In this document: positions 23,706 through 32,840 of the stretch, one piece after another
How the letters are laid out: each line of letters starts with the position of its first letter
Position numbering within the stretch: the first letter of the stretch is position 1
Origin: Verrucomicrobiota bacterium
GTDB taxonomy: Bacteria; Verrucomicrobiota; Verrucomicrobiia; Chthoniobacterales; Chthoniobacteraceae
Length of the DNA: 48,025 nucleotides
Reading direction: 5' to 3'
NCBI GenBank assembly: GCA_026398235.1
Contig: JAPLTE010000020.1
Coordinates: 1-48,025, forward strand
Translations under genes and position numbers: made by a program
Notes under the pieces: model-generated
The model's database searches: none
Told to the model about the DNA's origin: nothing
The model's input: the letters and a program-made list of their open reading frames with translations, nothing else

Positions 23706-24548
23706 ATGGCACTCAAAACTTTCCGTCCCCTTACCCCGGCAGCCCGCTTCAAGGCGATGCCCGCGTTTGAGGAGATCACCAAGTCCAAGCCCGAAAAGAG
23801 CTTGCTTGTCACTTTGAAGAAAACCGGCGGCCGCAACAACCGCGGACGCATGACCTCGCGCCACATCGGCGGCGGTCACAAGCAAAAATATCGCATCATC
23901 GACTTCAAGCGCTCCAAGCGTGACGCTGCCGCCGAAGTGATCGGGATCGAATACGATCCGAACCGCACGGCCCGCATCGCGTTGATCCAATACGCAGACG
24001 GCACAAAGAGCTACATCCTGGCTCCCGTCGGTTTGACGGTTGGCATGAAGGTCATTGCCGGCGAAAACGCCGCTCCCGAAGTGGGCAACGCCCTGCCTTT
24101 GAAGAGCATTCCGCTCGGCTCCGACATCCACAACGTGGAACTGATGCCCGGCAAGGGCGGCCAGATCGCCCGCAGCGCAGGGCAGGTAGCCGTGCTGAGC
24201 AACCGGGAAGCCGGCTACGCCCTGGTGAAGATGCCCTCCGGCGAGATCCGCAAAATTCACGAAGAGGCTTACGCCACGATCGGTCAGGTCGGCAATGTCG
24301 ATCACATGAACGTTTCGTCGGGCAAAGCCGGTCGCACCCGCTGGTTGGGTCGCCGTTCACATGTCCGCGGTATGGTGATGAACCCGGTCGATCACCCGAT
24401 GGGTGGCGGTCAGGGTAAATCCAAGGGCGGTGGCGGACGCCATCACCCGATGAGCCCGTGGGGGCAGCTTGCGAAGGGGTTCAAGACCCGCCGCAAACAC
24501 AAGGAAAGCAACAATTTCATCGTTCAACGCCGTAACGCCAAAAAGTAG
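23706..24548 (+). CDS. rplB: 50S ribosomal protein L2
   Basis: L2 binds 23S rRNA near the peptidyl transferase centre and helps subunit joining. The 280-residue protein has [64 protein letters not shown] and [20 protein letters not shown]. The near-universal NPVDHPHGGGEG reads [12 protein letters not shown]: the first histidine (H229 of E. coli) is kept, the second is Met, and Glu is Gln. The C-terminal [17 protein letters not shown] is normal. Confidence 0.97.
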   Translation: MALKTFRPLTPAARFKAMPAFEEITKSKPEKSLLVTLKKTGGRNNRGRMTSRHIGGGHKQKYRIIDFKRSKRDAAAEVIGIEYDPNRTARIALIQYADGTKSYILAPVGLTVGMKVIAGENAAPEVGNALPLKSIPLGSDIHNVELMPGKGGQIARSAGQVAVLSNREAGYALVKMPSGEIRKIHEEAYATIGQVGNVDHMNVSSGKAGRTRWLGRRSHVRGMVMNPVDHPMGGGQGKSKGGGGRHHPMSPWGQLAKGFKTRRKHKESNNFIVQRRNAKK

Positions 24549-24551
24549 TAT

Positions 24552-24830
24552 ATGGGAAGATCACTAAAAAAAGGGCCGTTCGTTGAGCTTCATCTGCTCG
24601 AAAAAATCGACAAGATGGCAGCCGCCGGAGTCAAGAAGCCGATCAAAACCTGGTCGCGCCGCTCGATGATCACGCCGGATTTTGTTGGGCACACGTTCCT
24701 TGTGCATAACGGAAAAATTTTTAACTCGGTGTTTGTGACGGAGAATATGGTGGGTCACAAACTCGGCGAATTTTCGCCGACCCGCGTGTTTAAGAAACAC
24801 GGGGCGCACACCGCGAAGGTGACGAAGTAA
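24552..24830 (+). CDS. rpsS: 30S ribosomal protein S19
   Basis: S19 pairs with S13 in the 30S head. It has 92 residues: [57 protein letters not shown] and [16 protein letters not shown]. It starts 3 nt after rplB. In almost all bacteria rplV follows; here an unrelated exported coiled-coil gene begins 3 nt after the stop. Confidence 0.97.
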   Translation: MGRSLKKGPFVELHLLEKIDKMAAAGVKKPIKTWSRRSMITPDFVGHTFLVHNGKIFNSVFVTENMVGHKLGEFSPTRVFKKHGAHTAKVTK

Positions 24831-24833
24831 TTT

Positions 24834-25622
24834 ATGCTGCGTCCTGCTTTAACGGCAGGCGTGGTGATCCTGGCGCTCACAAATGGGTGGGCTGCCACGG
24901 GGGGTGGTTCTTTCTCAGATTCAGACATAGAAGTTTCGGAAGCGAAAGTGACGCTTCAGACAGTGGTCGCCGAGAACGAAGTTCTCAAGCGGCAACTGGC
25001 CGAAGCGCAGGGAGCGATCCAATCGCTCACTGACAGTCTCGCCGTGTCCAACAGCGAGGCGGAAGTTTTCCGGAGGGAGGCGGCAGAGCTCAAGCTGCGC
25101 ATGACGGCGCTCGGAGTCGATGGACTCAGCGGCGACAAGAGCAAGCTCGAGCAGCGACTCCTTAAGGCGGTCCGCGATCTCCAGCTCGTCCAAGGCGAGA
25201 AGGACAAGCTGGCCGACGAATTGGTGCAACTCAGCGAGGCGGTTTTACGCTACACAAAAGGAGCGACAACCGAGGATGCCGAGGCGCGGATGGCGTTGGA
25301 AGCGCGGTTGCGCAGTGTGGCGGAAGCGCTCGGAATCCCGGGGAACGGGGCCGAGAGCAAAGCGTCCGCACCGGCAGGCAGCCTGACCGACGGGATGGTG
25401 GTAAGCATCAAAGAGGAACTTTCCCTGGTGGTGGCCAATGTAGGCAGCCGACAGGGGGTGCGCGTGGGAATGCCGTTCAAGGTCGTGCGGGAGGATCATT
25501 TGATCGGAACCGTGCGGGTGGTGGACGTGCGGGAGAAAATTTGCGGGGCCGTGATTCAAAGTCTGGATTCAGAGAAGAATAAAATAAAAGTGGGTGACCG
25601 CCTGATGGTGGATGCCCGGTGA
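24834..25622 (+). CDS. Exported coiled-coil protein inserted in the S10 section
   Basis: Function unknown. The 262-residue protein has a signal peptide (MLRPALTAGVVILALTNGWA, likely cut before ATGGG), a long coiled coil at about 35-160 with heptads rich in Leu, Glu and Lys, a Pro/Ala/Ser linker near 165-185, and a C-terminal beta-rich domain (GMVVSIKEELSLVVANVGSR through CGAVIQSLDSEKNKIKVGDR). The last part, with pattern G-x-R-x-G-V-x-V-G-M, resembles the SH3-like or MreC/FlgT-type C-terminal barrels; that is only a hint. It lies 3 nt after rpsS and 12 nt before rplV, on the same strand, so it must be co-transcribed with ribosomal genes. Base and codon use look like its neighbours. Confidence 0.88.
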   Translation: MLRPALTAGVVILALTNGWAATGGGSFSDSDIEVSEAKVTLQTVVAENEVLKRQLAEAQGAIQSLTDSLAVSNSEAEVFRREAAELKLRMTALGVDGLSGDKSKLEQRLLKAVRDLQLVQGEKDKLADELVQLSEAVLRYTKGATTEDAEARMALEARLRSVAEALGIPGNGAESKASAPAGSLTDGMVVSIKEELSLVVANVGSRQGVRVGMPFKVVREDHLIGTVRVVDVREKICGAVIQSLDSEKNKIKVGDRLMVDAR

Positions 25623-25634
25623 AATTTAACTAAC

Positions 25635-26051
25635 ATGCAGATCCTATCGACAACCAAATATGCGCACATCTCGGCCTTCAAAGCCCGGGAAGTGGCGCGT
25701 GAAATTCAGGGCTTGCCCGTCGCGGCGGCGCTCGACCTCGTCGCGTTCAGTCCGAAGAAGGCAGCGGCCCTGATCGCCAAGACGCTCAAGAGCGCGATCG
25801 CCAACGCAGAGAACAACAACAACCTGCGTGCGGAAAGCCTTGTCGTCAAAGAAGCAAGGATCGGCGAAGGCCCCACGGCCAAACGCTTCCAACCGAAGGC
25901 GCGCGGCAGTGCCGGACCCATCCTCAAACGCTCGTCGCACATCCGCATTGTGCTGACCGACGAGGTGGAAGTGGCCCAGCGCGAAGTCCGCAAAAAGACC
26001 GCCCCAAAAGCGGCAACCAAGTCAACCAAGGCCGCCAAGGCCGCCAAATAA
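25635..26051 (+). CDS. rplV: 50S ribosomal protein L22
   Basis: L22 lines the exit tunnel beside L4. The 138-residue protein has [51 protein letters not shown], the loop [20 protein letters not shown] and [17 protein letters not shown]. Beyond the usual 110 residues it has a Lys/Ala-rich tail ([19 protein letters not shown]). Its leader, AATTTAACTAAC, has no Shine-Dalgarno. Confidence 0.97.
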   Translation: MQILSTTKYAHISAFKAREVAREIQGLPVAAALDLVAFSPKKAAALIAKTLKSAIANAENNNNLRAESLVVKEARIGEGPTAKRFQPKARGSAGPILKRSSHIRIVLTDEVEVAQREVRKKTAPKAATKSTKAAKAAK

Positions 26052-26053
26052 TT

Positions 26054-26716
26054 ATGGGACAGAAAGTTAATCCAATCGGCTATCGCCTCGCAGTCAATCG
26101 CGACTGGCGTTCGCGCTGGTATGCCTCTCCGAAGGATTTCCCCGATTTCCTCCACGCGGACCTCAAAATCCGTGGGTACGTCAAGAAGAAGCTGGCCCAG
26201 GCCGCCGTCGCGAAAGTCGTGATCGAGCGCGCATGGAACAGCCTTCGGGTGACGATCCACACGGCCCGCCCCGGCATCGTGATCGGACGCAAAGGCTCCG
26301 AGATCGAGAAGATGACCGAAGAGATCGGCACCATGTCCAATGGCAAGCAAGTGAAGATCGACATCCAGGAGATCAAGACTCCGGAACTCGACGCCCAATT
26401 GGTGAGCGAGAACATCGCCCTCCAGATCGAACGCCGCATCTCCTTCCGCCGCGCCATGAAGAAAGCCGTCCAGACGACGATGGACTTCGGAGCGATGGGA
26501 ATCAAAGTGCGCTGCGCCGGCCGTTTGGGCGGAGCGGAAATTTCCCGCGCTGAACGTTATCACGAGGGCAAAGTGCCCCTCCACACCTTGCGCACCCCGA
26601 TCGACTACGGCTTCTCGGAAGCCAACACCGTTTACGGAAAAATCGGCGTGAAAGTCTGGCTGTGCAAACCCGAAGCCGCACCGGTGGAAGCCGCGCAGCC
26701 TGCAAAAAGCGCTTAA
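26054..26716 (+). CDS. rpsC: 30S ribosomal protein S3
   Basis: S3 lies at the mRNA entry and helps unwind mRNA. The 220-residue protein has [20 protein letters not shown], the KH-type site [57 protein letters not shown] and [20 protein letters not shown] with GVKVW. It ends in an Ala/Pro-rich tail ([12 protein letters not shown]). It starts 2 nt after rplV. Confidence 0.97.
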   Translation: MGQKVNPIGYRLAVNRDWRSRWYASPKDFPDFLHADLKIRGYVKKKLAQAAVAKVVIERAWNSLRVTIHTARPGIVIGRKGSEIEKMTEEIGTMSNGKQVKIDIQEIKTPELDAQLVSENIALQIERRISFRRAMKKAVQTTMDFGAMGIKVRCAGRLGGAEISRAERYHEGKVPLHTLRTPIDYGFSEANTVYGKIGVKVWLCKPEAAPVEAAQPAKSA

Positions 26717-26751
26717 CCCCCGATAACCTGAATTTTTAGAGGAGACACCTT

Positions 26752-27183
26752 ATGCCATTGATGCCAAAACGCGTGAAGTACCGGAAGACGCAGCGGGGAA
26801 GCCGCTCCGGAGTTGCTTCGCGCAATGTGACCATCGATTTTGGAGCCTACGCGTTGCAGACCCTGGAACGCGCCTGGATCACCAATACCCAGATCGAAGC
26901 CGCCCGTGTTGCGCTTACCCGCAATATGAAACGCAAAGGCAAGCTCTGGATCCGGATTTTTCCGGACAAATCCGTCACCGCCCGCCCGCCGGAAACCCGA
27001 ATGGGTAAAGGCAAAGGCCAGCCGGAATATTGGGTGGCCGTGGTTCGTCCCGGCAACATCCTTTTCGAGTTGGACGGTGTATCCGAAACCGTGGCCCGCG
27101 AGTCCCTGCGTCTCGCTGCGACCAAACTTCCCATCCGCACCAAATTCCTGTCCCGTCACCGCGCAGTCGCCGCAGCCGCTTAA
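26752..27183 (+). CDS. rplP: 50S ribosomal protein L16
   Basis: L16 helps place tRNA in the A and P sites. The 143-residue protein reads [80 protein letters not shown] and [20 protein letters not shown] stands 7-8 nt before the ATG, the best Shine-Dalgarno of the whole cluster, after a 35-nt gap that is longer than its neighbours. This might mark a translation re-entry point. Confidence 0.97.
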   Translation: MPLMPKRVKYRKTQRGSRSGVASRNVTIDFGAYALQTLERAWITNTQIEAARVALTRNMKRKGKLWIRIFPDKSVTARPPETRMGKGKGQPEYWVAVVRPGNILFELDGVSETVARESLRLAATKLPIRTKFLSRHRAVAAAA

Positions 27184-27191
27184 GCCCTGGT

Positions 27192-27389
27192 ATGAAAATC
27201 AAAGAAATCAAAGAACTGAGCGTGGACGAGCTCCAGGCCCGCAAGCGCGAGCTCAACAAGGAGGGGTTCAACCTCCGGCTGCAACAGCAAACCGGCCAGC
27301 TTGAAAAACCGAGCCAGATCCGCTCCATCCGCCGCGAAATCGCCCGGATCGAAACGGTCCTCTCCCAGCGCAGCGGCCAAACAGCATAA
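27192..27389 (+). CDS. rpmC: 50S ribosomal protein L29
   Basis: L29 sits at the tunnel exit next to L23. It has 65 residues: MKIKEIKELSVDELQARKRE, LNKEGFNLRLQQQTGQLEKP and IRSIRREIARIETVLSQR. The frame is open from 27030, but the family start is the ATG at 27192, 8 nt after rplP. Its KIKEIKELS...QTGQLEKP...R..IARI pattern is canonical. Confidence 0.96.
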   Translation: MKIKEIKELSVDELQARKRELNKEGFNLRLQQQTGQLEKPSQIRSIRREIARIETVLSQRSGQTA

Positions 27390-27401
27390 GCACCTCTCCA
27401 C

Positions 27402-27680
27402 ATGACTGAGAATCCTACCGCAGCAACCGAAACCGCCCGCAATTTGCGCAAGACCCGCGTGGGTCAGGTGGTTTCCAGCAAAATGAACAAGACCGCCGTC
27501 GTCGAGACGGTGACGCGCGTTCCGCACGCCAAATTTGGCAAAATCGTCAAGCAGGTGAAGAAATTCCATGCGCACGACGAAGAGAACAAGGCGCAAGTGG
27601 GCGATATGGTCCGCATTATGGAGACGCGCCCCATCAGTAAATTAAAATGCTGGAGGATTGTTGAAATCCTCAAACATTAA
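27402..27680 (+). CDS. rpsQ: 30S ribosomal protein S17
   Basis: S17 is an early 16S rRNA binder with an OB fold. In 92 residues: [60 protein letters not shown] and [10 protein letters not shown] 15-residue N-terminal part ([15 protein letters not shown]) precedes the usual start RKTRVG. It begins 12 nt after rpmC. Confidence 0.97.
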   Translation: MTENPTAATETARNLRKTRVGQVVSSKMNKTAVVETVTRVPHAKFGKIVKQVKKFHAHDEENKAQVGDMVRIMETRPISKLKCWRIVEILKH

Positions 27681-27706
27681 TGTAATCTCGCTACCCCTTT
27701 CGCACT

Positions 27707-28072
27707 ATGCTCCAGATCCGAACCAGAATTGACGTCGCCGACAACACAGGCGCCCGCATGGCCAAGATGATTGGCGTGATCGGCAAGCCGACCAAGGTCG
27801 CGCGCGTCGGCGACATCATCACCGCGCACATCCGCGAAGCCTCACCCGGCGGCACGGTGAAAAAAGGCGACGTAGTGAGAGCTGTTATCGTTCGCACCCG
27901 GCAGGCTGTTCGTCGTGAAGACGGCTCCTATCTCCGCTTCGACAACAACGCGATGGTCATCATCGACAAAGACTTGAATCCGCGCGGAACGCGCATCTTC
28001 GGCCCCGTCGCTCGCGAACTGCGCGAACGCAATTTCATGAAGATCGTCTCCCTCGCTCCCGAAGTATTATGA
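27707..28072 (+). CDS. rplN: 50S ribosomal protein L14
   Basis: L14 forms an intersubunit bridge and binds the silencing factor RsfS. The 121-residue protein has [80 protein letters not shown] and [20 protein letters not shown]. Length is standard. Its stop overlaps the rplX start by ATGA. Confidence 0.98.
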   Translation: MLQIRTRIDVADNTGARMAKMIGVIGKPTKVARVGDIITAHIREASPGGTVKKGDVVRAVIVRTRQAVRREDGSYLRFDNNAMVIIDKDLNPRGTRIFGPVARELRERNFMKIVSLAPEVL

Positions 28073-28392
28073 TCCAAAAATTTCACGTTAAGAAGGGCGA
28101 CCAGGTGCAAGTGATTTCCGGCAACCACAAGGGCGCCGTGGGGAAAATCCTCCAGGTTCTCCCGAAAAAAAGCCAAGTGCTGATTGAAGGCGTGCGCTTG
28201 ATCAAAAAGCACACCCGCAAATCCCAGGAACAACCCCAGGGAGCGATCATCGAACGGGAAGGGCCGATCCAGGTTTCCAACGTGAAGATCGTTGAACCGA
28301 AAGAAGCCAAACCCGCGAAGGCAACCAAAGAAGTCAAGCCGAAGGCAAAAGCGAAGCCCGCAGCCAAGGCAAAGAAGGAGAAGGCGGCGTAA
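28069..28392 (+). CDS. rplX: 50S ribosomal protein L24
   Basis: L24 starts assembly of the large subunit. The 107-residue protein shows the KOW motif [20 protein letters not shown] with [38 protein letters not shown] and [12 protein letters not shown] tail of about 29 residues is nearly only Lys, Ala and Pro ([20 protein letters not shown]). It is translationally coupled to rplN. Confidence 0.96.
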   Translation: MIQKFHVKKGDQVQVISGNHKGAVGKILQVLPKKSQVLIEGVRLIKKHTRKSQEQPQGAIIEREGPIQVSNVKIVEPKEAKPAKATKEVKPKAKAKPAAKAKKEKAA

Positions 28393-28408
28393 CCGCCCTG
28401 TATAGCAT

Positions 28409-28987
28409 ATGGCAGTAGAATTTTACACAGAATATAAGGAACGGGTCATTCCTGCGCTCAAAGATAAGTTGGGCTACAAGAACCTGCATCAAGTGCCGCA
28501 CGTCCAAAAGGTCGTCGTGAACACCTGCGTCGGCTCCAGCTCCGACGTGAAGCAGGCGCTCGAAGACGCGAAGGCCGAACTGGCCCTCATCACCGGCCAG
28601 AAGCCGTCTGAGACCCGCGCCAAGAAAAGCATTTCCAACTTTAAGCTGCGCGACAAGCAGGCGATCGGCGCGAAGGTGACTCTGCGCGGAGCCCGCATGT
28701 ATGAGTTTTTGGAACGTCTGATCAAGACGGCCCTTCCGCGTATCCGCGATTTTCGCGGCATCTCGCCGAAGGCATTTGATGGTCAGGGCAACTACACGCT
28801 GGGCGTAACCGACCAGAGCATTTTCCCTGAAGTGGAACTCGACAAAATCAAAAGAAACGTCGGGTTTGATATTACAATCGTAACCAGCGCCACCACGAAT
28901 GCGGAGGCCAAGGCATTGCTGGTTGAACTGGGAGTCCCGTTCACCGACAAGGCGAAGAAACCCGCCGCAGCCCCAGCGAGCGCCTAA
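28409..28987 (+). CDS. rplE: 50S ribosomal protein L5
   Basis: L5 binds 5S rRNA and bridges to S13. The 192-residue product has YKERVIPALKDKLGYKNLHQ, VPHVQKVVVNTCVGSSS, LALITGQKPSETRAKKSISN, IGAKVTLRGARMYEFLERLI, PRIRDFRGISPKAFDGQGNY and GVTDQSIFPEVELDKI. It ends with an Ala/Pro tail (KKPAAAPASA). rpsN (S14), normally next, is missing, and rpsH starts 6 nt later. Confidence 0.97.
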   Translation: MAVEFYTEYKERVIPALKDKLGYKNLHQVPHVQKVVVNTCVGSSSDVKQALEDAKAELALITGQKPSETRAKKSISNFKLRDKQAIGAKVTLRGARMYEFLERLIKTALPRIRDFRGISPKAFDGQGNYTLGVTDQSIFPEVELDKIKRNVGFDITIVTSATTNAEAKALLVELGVPFTDKAKKPAAAPASA

Positions 28988-28993
28988 ACTATT

Positions 28994-29392
28994 ATGAGCA
29001 ATTTGTCCGATCCCATCGCCGACTTTCTGACCCGCCTGCGCAACAGCGCCCTGGCGAAGAAAGCCGAAACCAACGCTCCCTATTCGAAAATCAAGGTCGA
29101 GATCGCCCGTCTCCTCAAGCAGGAAGGCTACATCGCCGGTTACGAAGTGGATACCACCGGGGCCTTCCCTGAAATTCGCGTGGTGAATAAATACGTCAAC
29201 CGCACCTCGGCCATCACCGGGCTCAAGCGGGTCAGCAAACCCGGTCTTCGCCGTTACGTCGGTTCCCAGGAAATTCCCCGGGTGCTCGGCGGACTCGGGA
29301 TTTCCATCCTCTCCACGCCTCGCGGGGTCATCACCGGACGCGAAGCCAAGAAACAGAATGTCGGCGGCGAATTGCTCGCCTACGTTTGGTAA
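28994..29392 (+). CDS. rpsH: 30S ribosomal protein S8
   Basis: S8 organises the central domain of 16S rRNA and in E. coli represses the spc operon. The 132-residue protein reads DPIADFLTRLRNSALAKK, YSKIKVEIARLLKQEGYI, KRVSKPGLRRYVGSQEIPRV, GGLGISILSTPRGVITGREA and QNVGGELLAYVW. Length is standard. It follows rplE directly since S14 is absent. Confidence 0.97.
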   Translation: MSNLSDPIADFLTRLRNSALAKKAETNAPYSKIKVEIARLLKQEGYIAGYEVDTTGAFPEIRVVNKYVNRTSAITGLKRVSKPGLRRYVGSQEIPRVLGGLGISILSTPRGVITGREAKKQNVGGELLAYVW

Positions 29393-29406
29393 TCCACTAA
29401 ATTTGT

Positions 29407-29946
29407 ATGTCGCGAATTGGAAAAAAAGTTATCGATCTGCCCGCAGCGGTGAAGGTCGCCGTCTCGCCTGAGGGCGGGGTTAAAGTCGAGGGCCCCAAAG
29501 GCAAGCTCGAATGGACGCTTCCCAAGCAGATCAAAGCGCGGATTGAAAATTCTACCGTTGTCGTGGAGCGCGAGAGCGAGCTGCGCAACGTGCGCGCCTT
29601 GCACGGGCTTTCCCGCGCGTTGGTCGCCAACATGGTGACGGGCGTCTCCACGGGGTTCGTCAAGGATCTCGAAATTCACGGGGTCGGTTTCAAGGCAGCG
29701 GTGCAGGGCAAAGCTCTGAACCTCAGCCTCGGATTCTCCCACCCGGTGCTCTTCCCGATTCCTGAAGGAATCAAGGTGACAGTCACCGAGAACACCAAAA
29801 TCAAGATCGAAGGGGTCGACAAAAAAGTGGTCGGCCAGGTCGCGGCAGACATCCGCGCGTATTACCCGCCGGAGCCTTACAAAGGCAAGGGTGTGCGTTA
29901 CGCTGGCGAACATCTCATCCGCAAGGAAGGCAAAACCGTTCAATAA
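29407..29946 (+). CDS. rplF: 50S ribosomal protein L6
   Basis: L6 lies by the factor-binding site. In 179 residues: MSRIGKKVIDLPAAVKVAVS, VEGPKGKLEWTLPKQI, RALHGLSRALVANMVTGVST, LEIHGVGFKAAVQGKALNLS, LGFSHPVLFPIPEGIKVTV and PPEPYKGKGVRYAGEHLIRK. It is canonical in length and motifs, 14 nt after rpsH, with leader CTAAATTTGT and no Shine-Dalgarno. Confidence 0.98.
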   Translation: MSRIGKKVIDLPAAVKVAVSPEGGVKVEGPKGKLEWTLPKQIKARIENSTVVVERESELRNVRALHGLSRALVANMVTGVSTGFVKDLEIHGVGFKAAVQGKALNLSLGFSHPVLFPIPEGIKVTVTENTKIKIEGVDKKVVGQVAADIRAYYPPEPYKGKGVRYAGEHLIRKEGKTVQ

Positions 29947-29949
29947 TTT

Positions 29950-30306
29950 ATGGCTTCTCTGGAAAAAATTAAAATGCGCCATGTCCGGCTCCGGAAACGG
30001 ATCGTCGGAACGGTTGAGCGCCCCCGGTTGGCAGTTCATTTCTCGGGCAAGAATATCTATGCCCAGGTGATCGATGACGTCACGGGCCGCACGCTTGCGG
30101 CTGCTGCGACGACTGAAAAAAGCCTCGAAGGCGACAAATCGCTGCGCGCCAATTGCGCGACGGCGGTGACGATCGGCAAATTGGTGGCCGAGCGCAGCAA
30201 AAGCGCCAACGTCAGCAAAGTCGTATTTGATCGCGGTGGTTTCCAATACCACGGCAAAGTAAAAGCGCTGGCCGACGCCGCGCGCGAAGCCGGACTAGAT
30301 TTCTAA
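29950..30306 (+). CDS. rplR: 50S ribosomal protein L18
   Basis: L18 carries 5S rRNA with L5. The 118-residue product has [74 protein letters not shown] and [20 protein letters not shown]. Standard length. It starts 3 nt after rplF, with TAATTT before the ATG. Confidence 0.98.
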   Translation: MASLEKIKMRHVRLRKRIVGTVERPRLAVHFSGKNIYAQVIDDVTGRTLAAAATTEKSLEGDKSLRANCATAVTIGKLVAERSKSANVSKVVFDRGGFQYHGKVKALADAAREAGLDF

Positions 30307-30308
30307 TT

Positions 30309-30860
30309 ATGGCACCTCCTAATCAACGTAAAGGCGATCGCCGCGACCGGAACCGGGAATCCAACGAACCGAAGTCGGATCTCACCGAAAAAGTCGTATT
30401 CATCAACCGATGCGCCAAGGTCGTCAAAGGCGGCCGTCGCTTTAGCTTTAGCGCCCTGATCGTTACGGGCAACAAGGCGGGCAAGGTCGGCTACGGGTTC
30501 GGCAAAGCCAACGAAGTCTCCGAAGCGATCCGCAAAGCCTCCGATGCCGCCAAGAAAGATCTCGGCGCCGTGGCGGTTTTCAACAACACCATTCCTCACG
30601 AAGCGATCGGCGAATTCGGCGGCGGACGCGTCCTGTTGCGTCCGGCATCGCCCGGAACCGGCGTGATCGCGGGCGGCGGCGTCCGTGCGGTCATCGAAGC
30701 AGCCGGAATCAAGGACGTGCTTGCCAAGTCCCTCGGTTCCAGCAATCACGCGAACGTCGTCAAGGCGACCATCGCCGCGCTCAAGTCCCTGCGGTTGCGC
30801 GAAGAAATTTACAAAATCCGCGGCTTCTCCAAGAAGGAAGTTGCCGTTACTGAAGCTTAA
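30309..30860 (+). CDS. rpsE: 30S ribosomal protein S5
   Basis: S5 helps accuracy and mRNA unwinding. The 183-residue protein has [80 protein letters not shown] and [20 protein letters not shown]. The N-terminal part is Arg/Asp/Asn-rich ([16 protein letters not shown]). rpmD (L30), which normally follows, is absent; rplO starts 3 nt later. Confidence 0.97.
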   Translation: MAPPNQRKGDRRDRNRESNEPKSDLTEKVVFINRCAKVVKGGRRFSFSALIVTGNKAGKVGYGFGKANEVSEAIRKASDAAKKDLGAVAVFNNTIPHEAIGEFGGGRVLLRPASPGTGVIAGGGVRAVIEAAGIKDVLAKSLGSSNHANVVKATIAALKSLRLREEIYKIRGFSKKEVAVTEA

Positions 30861-30863
30861 GCC

Positions 30864-31316
30864 ATGAATCTTGAAACATTGAAGCCTCGTCCGGGGTCCA
30901 AGCATCGCGTCAAGCGGCTGGGCTGCGGCGAAAGTTCCGGGCACGGCAAAACCTCCGGCAAAGGTCACAAAGGCCAGAAGGCCCGTTCGGGCGGTTCCAT
31001 CCGTCTCGGGTTTGAAGGCGGCCAGATGCCCCTCATCCGGCGTTTGCCCAAGCGCGGATTTAACAACGCGGAATTCAAGACGGTTTGGGCGACGGTGAAT
31101 GTCGGCCAACTCAACGCATTCGAAGAGGGCGCAACCGTCAACGAAGCGGCGCTTTTGGAGAAGAAACTCATTCGCGGCATCTATGACGGCGTCAAGGTTC
31201 TCGCGAGCGGGGAACTGACGAAGAAACTCGTGGTCGCTGTGGACAAACTCAGCGCCGCAGCCGTGGAAAAAATTCAAAAAGCAGGCGGCAGCGTGGAAGC
31301 TGTTGCGGCTAAGTAA
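30864..31316 (+). CDS. rplO: 50S ribosomal protein L15
   Basis: L15 is a late-assembly 50S protein. The 150-residue product has LETLKPRPGSKHRVKRLGCG, SSGHGKTSGKGHKGQKARSG, RLGFEGGQMPLIRRLPKRGF and LIRGIYDGVKVLASGELTKK, ending KIQKAGGSVEAVAAK. It is standard in size and precedes secY by 18 nt. Confidence 0.97.
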   Translation: MNLETLKPRPGSKHRVKRLGCGESSGHGKTSGKGHKGQKARSGGSIRLGFEGGQMPLIRRLPKRGFNNAEFKTVWATVNVGQLNAFEEGATVNEAALLEKKLIRGIYDGVKVLASGELTKKLVVAVDKLSAAAVEKIQKAGGSVEAVAAK

Positions 31317-31334
31317 GCGGGAGCGCTCGCTTGC

Positions 31335-32840
31335 ATGATCTCCGCCTTCACCAACACATTTAAGATTCCGGAACTCCGGAATCGGGTGCTTTTCACATTG
31401 TTGCTTCTGGTGGTGGTCCGCCTCGGTGCGGCGATCACCTGTCCCGGGGTCGACGCCTCCGTGCTTCACGAGTGGTTTAACCACGAGGCCAAGCAGTCGG
31501 CGGGCGGCAGCAGTTTCGCGGCGCTCTTTAATCTGTTCAGCGGCGGAGCGATGGAGAATTGCGCGATCTTTTCGTTGGGCGTCATGCCCTACATTAGCGC
31601 GTCGATCATGATGCAGTTGCTGACGGCGGTCATCCCGCAGTTGGCGAAACTCTCCAAGGAAGACGGTGGACGGCAGAAGATCATGCAGTACACCCGCTAC
31701 GCGACCATCGCCCTTTGTGCGGGCCAGGGTTACGCGCTGGCAATGACTTTTCAGAACCCCAGCGCCAACCCGTTCCTTCCCGGCATCGCCGACACGATCG
31801 CCCGGCTCGGACGGCATTTGGTGGTCAATGAAGGGTTCGGATTTGTCGTCCCCGCCGTGGTGGCACTCACCGCCGGGACGATGCTCCTGATGTGGATCGG
31901 CGACCAGATCACCGAACGCGGAATCGGCAACGGGATGTCCTTGATCATTACGATCGGCATCGTGGCGCGCCTGCCCGCAGGGTTGATCCAGGTGTGGCGC
32001 ACCTTTATCCCCACCGAAGGCCACAACGTGCAGCCGATGACGCTGGTGGCAATGATCGCCTTCTTCGTATTCGTGGTGGCCGCGGTCATCTGCGTCACCC
32101 AGGCGCAGCGCAAGATCGCCGTGCAATACGCCAAGCGCGTGGTGGGCCGCAAGCAGACCGGCGGCGGCACGCAATATATGCCTTTGAAAGTGAACTACGC
32201 GGGTGTGATGCCGATCATCTTCGGCCAGGCGCTCCTGATGTTCCCTTCTCAGATCGCCCAGATCCCGTTCCTCAAACAATATGACTGGGTGCAGCGGATC
32301 GCGGCGAGCCTCGTGGACGGACCGGTGCATTACACCGTTTATGCGGCGATGATTTTCTTCTTCAGCTACTTCTGGGTGGCGACGCAGTTCCAGCCCCAGC
32401 AGATCGCCGAGGATCTCAAGAAATACGGCGGCTATATCCCTGGCGTTCGCCCGGGCAAGCCGACAGCCGACTACCTCGACTTTGCCATGACCCGCCTCAC
32501 GTTTGCCGGCGCGGTGTTCCTGACGATCATCGCGATTCTGCCGCAGATGCTCACCCGTTCCCTCGGGGTTCCCTATATGGCGGCCTCGTTCTTCGGCGGC
32601 ACCAGCTTGCTGATCATGGTCGGCGTCGTGCTCGACACGATGCGCCAGATCGAAACGCACCTCATCCAGCGCCATTACGACGGGTTCCTGCGCAAGGGCC
32701 GCCTGCGTGGCCGCTTCGAACGCACCCCCTCCGGCCTTGGTGAGGCAGTGCAGCAGGGCGCGCTGGTTTGGCCGTTTGTCGCTGTCGCCGCCTTGGTGCT
32801 CATCGCCGTGGTGCTCTTCCTGGCGCGCGGGTATCACTAG
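31335..32840 (+). CDS. secY: Protein translocase subunit SecY
   Basis: Channel of the Sec translocon in the inner membrane. The 501-residue protein has ten membrane segments: the first near 20-35 (NRVLFTLLLLVVVRLGAAI), the plug/TM2 region NLFSGGAMENCAIFSLGVMP with YISASIMMQLL, SKEDGGRQKIMQYTRYATI, WIGDQITERGIGNGMSLIIT, the cytosolic loop QRKIAVQYAKRVVGRKQTGG, YMPLKVNYAGVMPIIFGQAL, and the C5 loop GGYIPGVRPGKPT. It is longer than the usual 430-440, mainly through the first periplasmic loop, a longer loop near 150-170 and others. The stop overlaps the adk GTG (TAGTG). Confidence 0.96.
   Translation: MISAFTNTFKIPELRNRVLFTLLLLVVVRLGAAITCPGVDASVLHEWFNHEAKQSAGGSSFAALFNLFSGGAMENCAIFSLGVMPYISASIMMQLLTAVIPQLAKLSKEDGGRQKIMQYTRYATIALCAGQGYALAMTFQNPSANPFLPGIADTIARLGRHLVVNEGFGFVVPAVVALTAGTMLLMWIGDQITERGIGNGMSLIITIGIVARLPAGLIQVWRTFIPTEGHNVQPMTLVAMIAFFVFVVAAVICVTQAQRKIAVQYAKRVVGRKQTGGGTQYMPLKVNYAGVMPIIFGQALLMFPSQIAQIPFLKQYDWVQRIAASLVDGPVHYTVYAAMIFFFSYFWVATQFQPQQIAEDLKKYGGYIPGVRPGKPTADYLDFAMTRLTFAGAVFLTIIAILPQMLTRSLGVPYMAASFFGGTSLLIMVGVVLDTMRQIETHLIQRHYDGFLRKGRLRGRFERTPSGLGEAVQQGALVWPFVAVAALVLIAVVLFLARGYH

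Noticed and set aside
30303-32837. 844-codon minus-strand frame opposite rpsE, rplO and secY
   Set aside because: Also an antisense shadow; the peptide is His/Asp/Arg-rich without any family motif, and it covers three definite genes.
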